From positions 5,057,001 through 5,121,000 of the forward strand of contig SMMW01000025.1 of assembly GCA_004794655.1 (NCBI GenBank): a DNA stretch of 64,000 nt. The letters are read 5' to 3'. Below, piece after piece: positions 36,301-48,500 of this stretch; within the stretch, counting starts at the first letter, position 1; the number at the start of each line of letters is the position of its first letter. Source of the stretch: Marisa cornuarietis (Eukaryota; Mollusca; Gastropoda; Architaenioglossa; Ampullariidae). The notes under the pieces are model-generated. The model was not told the DNA's origin, did not search any database, and saw nothing but the letters and a program-made list of their open reading frames with translations. A program made the translations under genes and the position numbers.

Positions 36301-39300
36301 GAATATCAGCTTCCGTAGCGGCTGCCGGAGTTGTCGTCAGGAGGAAGGAGGCGCGCTTCGTACCTGGTGAAGGACGAGGGTCACGAGGTGTGAGAGGCGA
36401 ATACTGAACATGCTTACGGTCTACTTCCCTGTCGCTGTTAAAGGCCTACAAGAGTGCAAATAATTTACTTACCTCACGGTGGTAGAGGAGTAAAAGTAAA
36501 CTGCGTCCTCTGACCCTTTGGAGGGCGAGGTGTTAGAGAAAGCTCTTTTCTCGGGGTAAGATTCTGTGAGGGTGGTACCAATCTCCTTCCTCAACCCCCT
36601 AGGGAATCGGGTCCCGATAGCTGGTTCACATAGACATCCCACCGGCGCGTTTGAGGATTTAGAGGTTCGTGCTCTTAGACTCGGCTACTCGCTTCACTTT
36701 CCCATGCTGTTAGCAGTAAACATACAAAATGATTTAAAAAAGGGATTTTCGAAAGAGTAACAAAGTCTGAGGTTACAATCTAGCGCCAGCAGAGTGTTGT
36801 TTGAAATGAGTTATTTGTGAACACCATCTATGCTGAAGGATTTTAAAAGACGGACCTCGCCACATTTTTGCACTATTATACTGTTCGTTTAAAGACGCAA
36901 AACAAGGTTTTCAACGCAGACCCAAACACTTGATATTTTTCTATACGTCGACAGAATTAAACGGTTTAAATCCCATTGCTCTAACCTTTGCTGTGATGAA
37001 AGTTTTTGAAAAGCTAGTTCGTAGACGCTTATAAGCCCTCGTCCAAGACTGTATCCAGTTTGCCTACAGATGTAAACGCAGTGGAGAAGAGGCTGTTTTA
37101 TGTATTAATTAGAATTTATGCACATCTAGAGTACCCGAAGACCTGTATTCGCTGAATTGTTTTGTGTGCCTTATTCAGTCCTTTTAACACAATACAATGT
37201 CACTGCTTTGCTCAGAAGCTAATTCGGATAAACATTGATTCCAGAACTTCTTTGTGGATTTTAGGTTACCTGACTAATAGACCTCAGTATATTCGCGTCT
37301 CTAGCGATGTTGTTTCTGATACTCTGTTCACAAACACCGGCGCTCCACAAGGGACATTACTATCTCCTTTTGTTTTCTTTGTATACAACTAAATGTCGAC
37401 ACAAAAATGCTGACTGCCTCATTGTTAAATTTGCAAACGACACCGGATTTACGGGACTGATTTTCAACGACAACGACTCCCACGACAGACAGAAGATTAA
37501 TCACTTTGTTGTATGGTGTGAAGATATGTATTTAAAGATGAATGTTCAGGAAAAAAAATGATTGTTGATTTTATGAAAGACAGGGTTGTTTTTGATGAAA
37601 TAATTATTAAAGTGGAAGTAGTAAGAATAGTGGATGATTACAAATATTTAGGCCTATTTATTGATGATCAGCTTACTTGGAAAGCTCAGGTAGATAAAGT
37701 TATTAAGAAAGTGCATAGCGGCCTGTACTGTCTTAGAAACCTGGGTCCAGTTGCACAACACGTTTCTAAACCTTAAAACTGTTCTAAAGAAGCAAAATCT
37801 CTTCTTAGCCATTTTGATGCATTGCAGAAGAACATACAAAATATTGTACTGACAGGACGGAAAGTCAGACTTAAACAACTTTATCTTACTTTAAGCAGTT
37901 TTAGTTTTAAAAATTCTAAAATTGTGCTGTGCACTTTAAACTGATTATCTAAATAGAGTTAAGGCCTAAAAGTTTTTAAAATTAGAAATGTGTTGTGCAA
38001 CTGGCCCCTGAAGTCTTTTAACATGCACAGAGAGCTTCTAGAAATATTTGACACCTCTGCTATTAGCAGCACCATGACGTTCGGTCTAGTTTTCTGGGTT
38101 AGAACATTGCAAAGCAGGACAGGCGCAAATTAAACAAGAACATTTAAAAAGCAGGAGGGGAGGTTGGGAAGGGGCAGAACGATACAGAGACAATGTATGA
38201 AAAACTTCTGATCAACAGACTGACTGCAATTATAGTCGATGACTCGCACCCACTCCGACAAGAATTTGACATCAGGGGCATAGACAGAAGTGATAGGCTT
38301 AGAGTTCCCAGAGCTTGAACCACACGTTATCTGCACTCATTTATAAAGACTGCAATCCAAATATAAAATCGACTCCCGGACAGGACACGCATACACAAAT
38401 GCAGTTGGCTAAACTGCTCGCCCGCTTTCCGGAATGTCTACACGTTTAAAAAAAAAATTATTATACTGTTTTCTTATTTTGAGTGATAATATAGATGTGT
38501 ACAGATTTTTAATAATTGCGAGGGAGACTAAACCTACCAGTGTAAATGAATTGCATGTAGTCAATGTTCTTTTTATGTGTTAATGTTTTACGTAAATTGA
38601 TGTTCTCGTGTTATTGTTGGCAGACAAAACAATTTCCTGAAAAGAATTAAAAAAAGATATTTTGTATTTTGTATTTTGTATTTGTATTTGTTAGACAGCC
38701 CTGTGGAGTAAAGAGAGACAACAGCGTCATGAATGGCTCTCACTCCCACTTGTTCCACACAATCAATGGTGAGCGAGAATACATTGTTACCTACATCAAC
38801 GTAGTATCGCGATAATGTGCGGGTCGTAGAAAACATTTTTATAGCATCCAGTAAATTCATGCGAGTACCCTCCATAATTAACTTCACTGTTTTATTGCAC
38901 CTTCCCGGTTAATTCCCCATCGATGCTCTCAGAAGACAGAGCTTATTCTTCTATTTGTCAAAATAGATGCTTTGGGGGTCTTATAATGAACACGAGTCGT
39001 CACTGAGAAAGCATGCCAACACAGACAGTACTTGGCACCATCTAAAGGCTGCCAGGACTCTTGAGAGAATATATTATATTTATTATATTACAGTTATATT
39101 AAAACTAACACACTATCGCCTACATCCACACTCGCACGCATTCAAATAGTTGTGGTCGCAGGGATTCGGGAGGACAAAAACAATGTATTTTATTGCAAAC
39201 AGACTTCGGAGACGAGAAAAATACCGTATATACAAATCCGATAATATACATGAGTATATATAATCAGGCTAGCGATCTCTATTCACGACTTCATGAAATG

Positions 39301-42300
39301 TTGTTCTTACAATCAGCCAATTGCATGGAAAGGTGGACAGTCACTGACAACAAGCGACTCGAATGCCATCTAAAGACCGAAGTGTCAGTGGATATCAGGC
39401 TGGTCACTATCCCACGGGGGGGTTAATCGAGTTGCTCGTATCGTTTTCACCTAGAATAGACGTTCTTTGTTACTGAAAAACGACAATCTTGAGAATACCT
39501 ACGACCAATGTCGTGAATGGGAAAGGAAGACTTGCAAATTCATCCTCGATGGATTTCCATAAAAGTTTCCGTGCGAGCCGTTCACCTTTTGAAATTTGTA
39601 GCCATTTTTCGTTTTTGGAGATAGAAACACTACTAGTACAGTGTGCCCCGGTCGAATACGATAACCTTGTATTAAGGGTTTCAGGGAGCAGGTGCACAAA
39701 TCTTTGATCTTTGCCCACACAAGGAGATAAGGATGTATTATACGATGAACCACGGACATTAGCAGACTCCAAGTCTAGACACTCTGCCACCTCCAGTTCA
39801 TTGTCTGTTATACGACTGCAATGAATGGTTGGACAAACTCTAAAAGAATCATTAATTTCTCTTATAAGTCAGTGATGCCTACATTGCTTATAATTCACTG
39901 GCGCGAAAGCATACTTACCGGACGAGAGCTGAGCAAGGTTGGAACAAGGGCCTATAACAACGTCGTCAACTGCTATGTCACTCATGTAACTGTTGCCAGC
40001 TACCGCCTCAATGATGATCTGTAAGAAAAATTAACAACGATCTGTATGTGACCTGCATCTGGAAGTGAAAAGAAAGAAAAGAAAAAAAGAAACTTATAAA
40101 ACAAAGAAAGAGTAGAGAAAAATCAGAAATAAAAAAGAAGGAAGATAAAACATGGAATATTTTATTGACCATCTCAAGTTGCATAAAATGGTATGCCTGC
40201 GCGTGTTTATCAGTGTACTGGCATATCCGTCTCTCGTGTCTGAGTGGAAAGCTAGCCCCAAGAGCGTCAAGCTTGACATGCGTGCATTTGCCTTAGTGCA
40301 GAGTGGTCGTCGAGAGCCTGGCTGAACATACAGCAAGCTGACCGCTGTGTTAGTCCATAATCGTCTTGTTTATGCAGCTGTTCCATCAACTACTCCTTCC
40401 GCCTCCTCCTCTATAAGTTCCTTCCGTTTTGTGGCCGAACAGATGGCACGTTGGTGAGCTGGAGACATCTCGTCTCCCACCCGCCCTCTGCCTCCACCAC
40501 CCGACAGCGTGGCTGGCATTTAACAGAAAGCTTCTGAGGTCAAAGTGAAGGTTAGCAGGCAGTTTTAACGTATTAGTTTCTTTGAAATCGAATTGATGAA
40601 GCTAAACAAATAGCGGTTTCTTTGCACCGTTTGGTCTGTTGCGTAGACGATCGCCATTTGAGTGCTCTCTGCCCCACCCACCGCCGTTATAGATCGTAGT
40701 TGTGACATTAAGCTGCCTGCAAGCTGGTGTCATAATTTTTAAAAAAGAAAAGTTATCGTGCAGTCTTAGAGATTCTGGGAGTGCAGAAAACCCCTCGTCA
40801 TGCATTAGGCAGTTTAGAAGAGGAATGCATTTCCTGTTGTTGCACTACTTATCAGTATTGAAGGCTGATTTGCTGACAGTCTTCCCGGTCTGTAGAGAAG
40901 ACAAGAAAATGGAAGGGGGAGAGGTTGGGAGGCGGCTAGTGCACTCGACTCTGGAGCACAAATTAAAGGCATGAGATTAGAAAACTCCACCAGCTAGCCC
41001 AGCAGCTGTACCCGATATATCATGGAAGGTACAGACGACAGAAAGAGAAGGTTGGGCTCTGTCTTCCACTAGCTTTGCCCTAGACACGGTAAGCCACTTA
41101 CGTTCACCGCTAGGCTATGGGACTTTTTTCATTCACCGCTAGGCCATGGGAATTCTTTACGTTCACTGTTAAGCTATGGTACTCTGTATGTTCACTGTGT
41201 AAGCGGCAGGAAGGGGCTAAGCATCTTACACAACACTATGTATGGTACTTCGCGCTGTTTACATATACAAAATATCAAGTGAGCTGCCGGAAACTTCAGT
41301 CAGTCCTTGCTGTCTTTATAACTACCCTCGAACAAAATACCCTAAAACAATAAGGTGCATTCACATTTTTTTGCCAAAAAGGTGTGTAGATTTCTTAGTT
41401 AAAGGCATGGTACGAAGACGACAACACTGGCTAGGCTAAAGCTAAAAGTCTACCAGTGGGCTTAGTCAGCAGATGTCAGTTGATGAACAATCAGTCAACT
41501 GCATTCACAGTTACTCAGTTTTATTCCCAATTAGTGAATTTTTCCCATTAAGTGTCGTCTATTGTTGTAATTATAAGTCTTTAACAAAACATTTCAGTAA
41601 TGTCTGGAATTTGATGCTTATAACAATTTAGGAAACTCTGTCGCAGGGACCAACACATTGACCAAGCCATCTATCCACTCTATAAAATAGTTCATTTTAT
41701 TCATGTAATGAGCAGCTATAAAGTCATTTGATTGACACTTTGCTGAACACATTGAACTTGGGTCTGCGTCTATCCCTGGATTACGATCTAACTCGGAATG
41801 AGCGCAAAATAAAGAGGAAATAACTTACGGCGAAGGACTGGGAATCTGGAAGAGTAATGGCCGCGAGGCGCCAGTCAGGGCCTTGGTCCCCGGTCATGGT
41901 GAACAGCAGAGATCGTAGAGTTTCAAGGTTCTGTCCAGCTGTCGTCTGCTGGTAGATGTTCAGCGTGCCCATCTCTTCTCCGTGCATGCAGTAGAAGAAC
42001 CTGTTATAAACAAACAAATGTTCCCTGAATCGGAGACTTTTGCTCTTATTGTTCTGTATGGCTAACTCGAATGCAAAGTTATTAAATCAATAGGTTTAGT
42101 TTATTAAAAAAATTATTAATTCTCCAATCTGTTATGTTGAAATTATCCCAGTCTTTGGTTATTGCAGTTCACATCTGGATATTTGAAGCAGGTCTAGATG
42201 TCCTCTCATAAAAAATAAACTCGCTAATTGGACAGCGACTTGTTAGCATCTGTTAAAACTCTCCCATTGGCTGTAGTTTTCCATGACGTCAGTAGTCAGA

Positions 42301-45300
42301 CGTTAGGTCAGTACACGAGCGTTTCTCTAACAAAAACAATTACAAATTCAGTTCACGTTCTGTCAACAAGCTAATTACAGCCTTATGTTCTGATAAAGTG
42401 CTAGCAAGTTTGAGGTATATTTTTTATTATTCTTGTTCCGGGCTGGCCTTTTATACACTGACATTGGTCGCGTTGACATGCATTAAAGCTAAGCCTTTTC
42501 CAGAGGCAGGAGACGATCAGAAAGGAGTCTTAAGAGTATTCTATAAAATGTCCACTGTAATAGGGAACTTTTAGTTTGTCGTGATACTAATGAACAGTTT
42601 AGATTGAAGGGAGTCTTATTCTTGAGTGACAAACGGGACATCTTGCTCAAGATCCCTCACATCTGTCGGTCACTGACCAGACCACGCCCTGGACCACTTT
42701 TGGAGGAGTAGACTGGAAATCAACTTACATCATGCAGGTCTTTGTCGTCACTCGGAACTCCGGAGATATAAGTCTGGCTGTGTCTCCTTGTCTCGTCGGG
42801 GCAGACGTTTCCAGGTAGATGTACCAACCTGGACATAATGCCAAGCTAGTCAGTTACAACCATTGTTCCCTGATTCCTCTTTGTGTCTTTTATGTTTGTC
42901 TTTTATTACTTGTGTGCGTTGCTGTTTCTCCTTCCGTACTTCGTATTCCGTCCATGTCTCCCACTTGTCTTAAGTGCTGTGAGTATTGTCTTAAGCTTCT
43001 TCGTGAGCGTGATTATGTGCTATATAAGCCACACGTTTATTACCATCTATTATACGCAGCCCCACTGCTAGTCCACCTTCGATTAAACCAACTAGCTAAA
43101 CTTCAGTCAGTACAGGCCAGGGCACTAAAAGTAGTTCTGGGAGTACCATCGTACACACCAAACCTAGCAGTACTGGCGGAAACAGGTCAGGAACCTATAG
43201 AATTAATAATAAAAGAAAGGACAGCTAGCTACTACTACAAAATTCAATGTCTCCCACCTGACCATCCAGTCCGACAGATTCATGTTCAACCCCACAGACA
43301 CAGAACAGGCCGCCCCACCCTACAGCCCACACTACAACAACACATACACCAGTTAGAAAACACAAAGGGAGCAGAAATCAACATAACAGCTCCTTACCCA
43401 CCAGACAACATACAAACACCACCCTGGACACTTCCACACCCACAGATAGACTTTGACCTCACCAAATACAACAAAGAACAACACCAAGCCCAAATTACTG
43501 CAGAAACAAAGCTCAAGCTAAACACCACATACAAAGAACACGTGCAGATTTATACTGACGGATCTCATGACCCAGAGACAAACACAACCGGATTAGGAGT
43601 ATACCAACCCGGTAACATCACCATCTCCAGCAGACTCCCAAAACACACTTCAATTTTTACAGCTGAGCTGACGGCCATACTGATAGCTCTCCATACACTT
43701 CATCTCGGAATGAAGGACACAACGCAACAACAATAAGTAGTAAATTCAGATTCACTGTCAGCACTTCAGGCTTTAAAAACAAATCCTCAAACAGAATAGA
43801 TATAGTATACAAGATATTGGCCATCATAAAGAAAATCAACCAGAAACAGGGAGACATTAAGTTCTTTTGGGTTCCCTCCCACATAGGAATAAAAGGAAAT
43901 GAAGAGGCAGATAAACTAGCTAAACTGGCAGTAAAACAAGAAATTAACCCTAAAGTCACCACCCTAAACATCTCTATTTCACCAGCAGAGAGAAAAATAG
44001 CTATAAAACCAGCAATAAAAATAAGGTGGCAAGAAAAATACAAAAATGAAGGTATAGGTACTAGGAGACTGATAGACGACCAGCCTAGTCACACCTTGAT
44101 GTACCTAAAGTCAATCAGGTCGGACCAAACTAAAATAACCAGAATGAGGCTTAGTGGAGAATATTATAAAATGTATAAAGACCCACCTTCATGTGCCTGT
44201 GGGGACAGACTTAGCACCCCGCATGTACTGTTGGAATGCAATGAAAATAAACCAGAGAGAGAAGAACTAAAACATTTCCTAGATAAGTATAGGCTGGGAC
44301 TAAACCTCAGAAACTGCCTCAACCCACCTAAAGAACTATGGAACAGTATACTGTCACTAGTAGTAGTAATAGCAACAAGCCACCCAAACTCTAGTCTAAT
44401 ATAAAATAAGAATAGGGGTAAACAGGATAACATAGCCATCCACACTGGAAAAATAAAATAAAATAATAAAAAAAAAATTTGAGGAAGAGCAATACATGGA
44501 ACCCAACAAAGAAACACAATACACCACCACGGTACACGTGGCAGGACCCCTAAACACTGGCAACAAACGGCAGCGGCACCAGCAGCAGCAGGAGGAGGAA
44601 AGAAGGCAGCAGTACTGTAACGACCCATGCAAACTTGGCAGATCAACAATGGATAAAGAGGGCACAAATACAATACACCACCCATGCAGACTTGGAAAAC
44701 CTAAACACCAACAAAAATAGAGGGCACGTACAAAAGTGAAACCACGCATCAGGCACCACAAAACAGCAACCCTTTCCCCACATCTCCCCATCCCCCATAC
44801 CCTCACCCACATCCCCAACACCCACACTCCCCAAAGACCCCATCCCCCACGGTGCGAAATCACCGAGAGGTGGAAGCACTTTCCCTTTCAAAGTCAACAA
44901 CAACCATCTACTTCAAACTTCTTCCTGAACCCTTCTTTTTTTTCTTACCCTCTTTGCGACTTTCACTGTCAAAAAGAATTATGCAAAAATATGCAAGGTA
45001 TAAAGATTTTTTAGCACTGCCATGCACCTTATTCTCTTGTGTTAAGACAGTTTACTCAACTGCAATATGCTTGGGGTAAATGACTGTACCGTATGCGTTG
45101 GAAATGCCTGTACCTGTATACTTTGGATAGAGGCTGTCATATACATATATATATAGCTCCTGTTTTCAATGTGAGGCTATGATAGATGTACGTTCTTTAG
45201 AGTTGGAATTGAGGTAAATGGTAAACTGTAAGTGCTAGGCGGGTCAAATCATTTTTCTAAAGCGCGCATCTCTTAACGCAACACAAAGATTTTGCAAAGT

Positions 45301-45565
45301 TTCTTTTATTTATGAATTTCAAATTGACCTTACGCATAACTTTTCTTCTAAATCTGGATGAGAAAGGAAATGTTCTGAACAAAGCGGAGAAACTATGCAG
45401 CGAGCGTGAATGAGATGTAGCTCGTGGAAGAATGCATGGTAAACTTGACAGGAGGCGACCCCAGTCACTTGAACTCTTACTTCCGGTGGTCTTCAAAGCG
45501 CTTGTGTCGGAAGTAGAGCTTCGCTCAACCTTCAATTTCGTTGTTGAATTCGCCTCTCTCTGTCC

Positions 45566-45597
<32 letters not shown>

Positions 45598-48500
45598 ATG
45601 TTTTATTGACTTAAGGCCATTCCAGCCATTGTCACTTATACAGGGTGAGCTGAGTGAGAGAGAAAGAGAAAAGATGAGCGAGAAAAAAGAGGGAGCACCA
45701 TCATAATTATAAACAGCTTGGTTTTATTTTATGCGTGTAGGAACACACAATGCCGTTGCTGTTAAAAAGACTAGTGGGGTGTGATATTTTTTTAAAGGGA
45801 CTAAACCATCTGGTGAGTGCAAAGGTGCCTTCTTCGAATCTTTGTGAGTGTGGAGGGTATTAGCTATGGTGAGTCTGTGGCTCTGTGCAAGCTCCAGGGG
45901 CTGTACGTTGCAGGGGCAATATGGGGAAATCAAGGACAAACGTTTCGATATTTCCAGACTTATAAAGCGGTGTCCAGATGTTGTTTTAGCCCTTGAACCG
46001 TAATAACAAGGCGGTCGCAAAGATGCCCTGGGGCGAAGAAACAAAATACTATCCGCGGGTTCTTGGCATTGCATTCTAACTAAGAAAAAAAAACTTTTGC
46101 TCAAATTCTTTATTTGCAACGGGGAAACTGCTTATTCTCGCTTATAACGACCTCCATGTAGCTGGTTTCATCTAAAAAATGTACCTACCTACTGGTGTAA
46201 TGTGCCTACCTACTGATATTATGTACCTACCTGTTGATGTAATGTGAGGACGTTCCACATACCAGTGGAAGATCATTCTTCCGACTTTATTGAGTGAGCT
46301 CTACCCAGTCATTAGAAAAAAATGCACCTCGCGAGTTCAATAAAGCGTACCAGTTGCGTACACCTTGCCTCTTGTTCTAAAAAGTAAAGTAAGATGGGAT
46401 GAATATTGGATGAATATGGCTTACAGGGACACTCGCACTTAACGTTTTTCTCTTTCATTTTTTACTGCTAAACTTTCCCGTCCAGTGCCAACAAGGTTCT
46501 TACAAGGAGCTGATGCGTGCATGTCACGACAAACTTACCCTCCGCCGACCCCATGGTATGATCCTCCATAGGTCCTGTGCCGTTGGACGGAGTGGACCTG
46601 CTGTTGATGGTCCAGTTGCGCTGCGCCGTGCGGTCTTGCATCCACCCGCACACAGTCTGGTCGTCGTAGTTGCAGTACTCAACGGGGTCGAGGCTGTAGC
46701 TGGCTAAACAAGAAAACAGGACTGCGGGCTATACATGCTTAGATATTACTATGCAAAACTTCATCTACAACACTAACAGTTGGCTAAATTGCCTCATTTC
46801 TCTCCTCAAAACCTGAAGATAGGATATGTACAAAGATGGGGTTTATGTCTAAATTGACAGGGATTTTAAGCTTTGATTTATGCGTAAGTAACATGTTCAT
46901 TTTGTCAGTGTTAGTAATAGGTGCCATTAATAGGTTTTCAATTTGGGTGAAATTCCTCTGTAAGCGATCAAAGGTTTTGATATGTTGTAGGCGTTCTGCT
47001 TTGAGTTGGTATAGACTGGATTCCATTTGTTGGAGGTGTGAAGGAAGGCTGTTCAAAAGAACACTACCTGAATATTTTAGGTTTGTCTTGAATAAGTCTG
47101 TTCTCGGGATGGGAGTATTGAGTTTCTGGCCCTCTTATTATTTTTGTAGAAAAATGTGTAGAAAGTGTATGCGGCATTTAACCTGTTAGTATTTTATAGA
47201 CGAGCATACTTTTGTTGACATTTAGTCTGTTTATTAGTCTCAAAACCACTAGAGACAGGAAATCACGAGGCTGTATTTTTAGTTTTGGTGGAAGCGTAAT
47301 CATCTCTTCTGCTTGGATGTTAGAAGCATAGTTTCTGTTTTCAGATGGTTGAGTGCCATGTGGCTTAGTTCAGTCCAGGACTGAAGCTCATCAGCACTCC
47401 GTTGCATGAAAGCCACCAGTGGCTCATTTTATTTGTGATATGCGTGTATTGTTGTGCCGCTTGCAAACATTTTGCTTGATTGGCAGACATGAGAGTAAAG
47501 AACATTGACCTAGACAGAGAACAGAAGAGGACCTAGGACTGAGTCTTGTGGGAGGGAGAGGAGAGAGAGTGCGGTTGGGTGGGGAGAATTAAACGTCGAA
47601 ACAAAGCACGAGAGAAGGAAGGAAATAGAAAAGGCGGTAAACAATATGAAGGACATGAAAGTCACAAGTCTCTTACGTAAGCACGACGGAAGATCACCCG
47701 TCCATTGGCCCACGTCAGGACAAATGCGCCCTCTACTGCCGAACAGAAGATAACCTTTGTTGCACGAGTAGTACACAGATGAGCCTACTTGGAAGTTCTC
47801 TCCCTTTCGCACGCCATTTTTGGGCACTCCCGGGTCAGGGCAGTGGGTGATGTCTGGAGAGAAAGAGATGCAAGGTAGCAGCATTCTTCTTGCTGAGATC
47901 AGCGCTGAGTCTGTGCGAGACCTACTTTCCGCTTTATCTATCAAAAGCAAATAGTTTAAACTTTCTCTCTAACGTTTAACCACCTGTTCCTACCACACGC
48001 GTGGAGCTGGTTGTCAGACGCTCTGTGTTGAATACTCACTACATCTGTACAGGCGGTTGATCTTGACCTTGTCTGTGTCCGACAGCGCAACCCGCTGACC
48101 CATCTGCACTCCGGGTGGCAAGGGATGAGTGGCGTTGATGGTGATGGCAGACCTGTCCACGGCGAACGTGTTGTTCTTGTAGTGCATGATAGATCCGTAG
48201 TCGTACGTCGTCTCTAGTGTGTTGATGGTGGAGCTGTCGTACTTCTCAAAGTTGGACCTGTGTTCTGTGGGCAGCAGTTACAATGTTGAAAAGTCCGCGA
48301 GACACCCGGCTGTGTCATGATGTAACAAAATGAAGGAGCTGGGGATGCTACTATAACTCAATCTTAAACGGTTGAAGAATAGGTTCAAAGAAAAGGGAGG
48401 GAGAAGAGGAACATTGAAAGGTACAGGTATAAACTGATGGAAAGACGTTAAAAACCTCCATGCAGAGGGTCTGCACTAGACCTGGTTAAAGACCTTATAG

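Larger units (their letters stand above)
32620..39918 (-). other. Astacin intron 12 (7.3 kb), between MAM1 and MAM2
   Basis: No additional MAM exon is visible. Exon 12 ends in phase 1 and exon 13 starts in phase 1, so direct joining is consistent. Contents: an (AC)n tract at 33302-33361, two GC-richer short ORFs (33396-33602 and 33622-33837, minus) that do not fit the gene's frame, a short GA run near 34284, a LINE with a nested MITE at 36950-38110, and a TATTTTG-type tandem tract near 38659-38692. The remainder shows nothing recognisable. Confidence 0.6.
39919..46703 (-). other. MAM domain 1 (exons 9-12)
   Basis: Exon 9 (46703-46539) encodes [20 protein letters not shown] ... [10 protein letters not shown]. 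Exon 10 (42828-42729) encodes [20 protein letters not shown]. Exon 11 (42000-41829) encodes [19 protein letters not shown] ... [13 protein letters not shown]. Exon 12 (40018-39919) encodes [20 protein letters not shown] ... GPC. One extra cysteine occurs in FFYCMHG beside the normal third cysteine (KTCM). The introns hold the RNase H LINE and LINE fragments. Confidence 0.9.

Noticed and set aside
44164..44903. Long minus-strand ORFs (up to 173 codons) antisense to the RNase H LINE
   Set aside because: They are shadows of the LINE coding strand and its C-rich 3' UTR.
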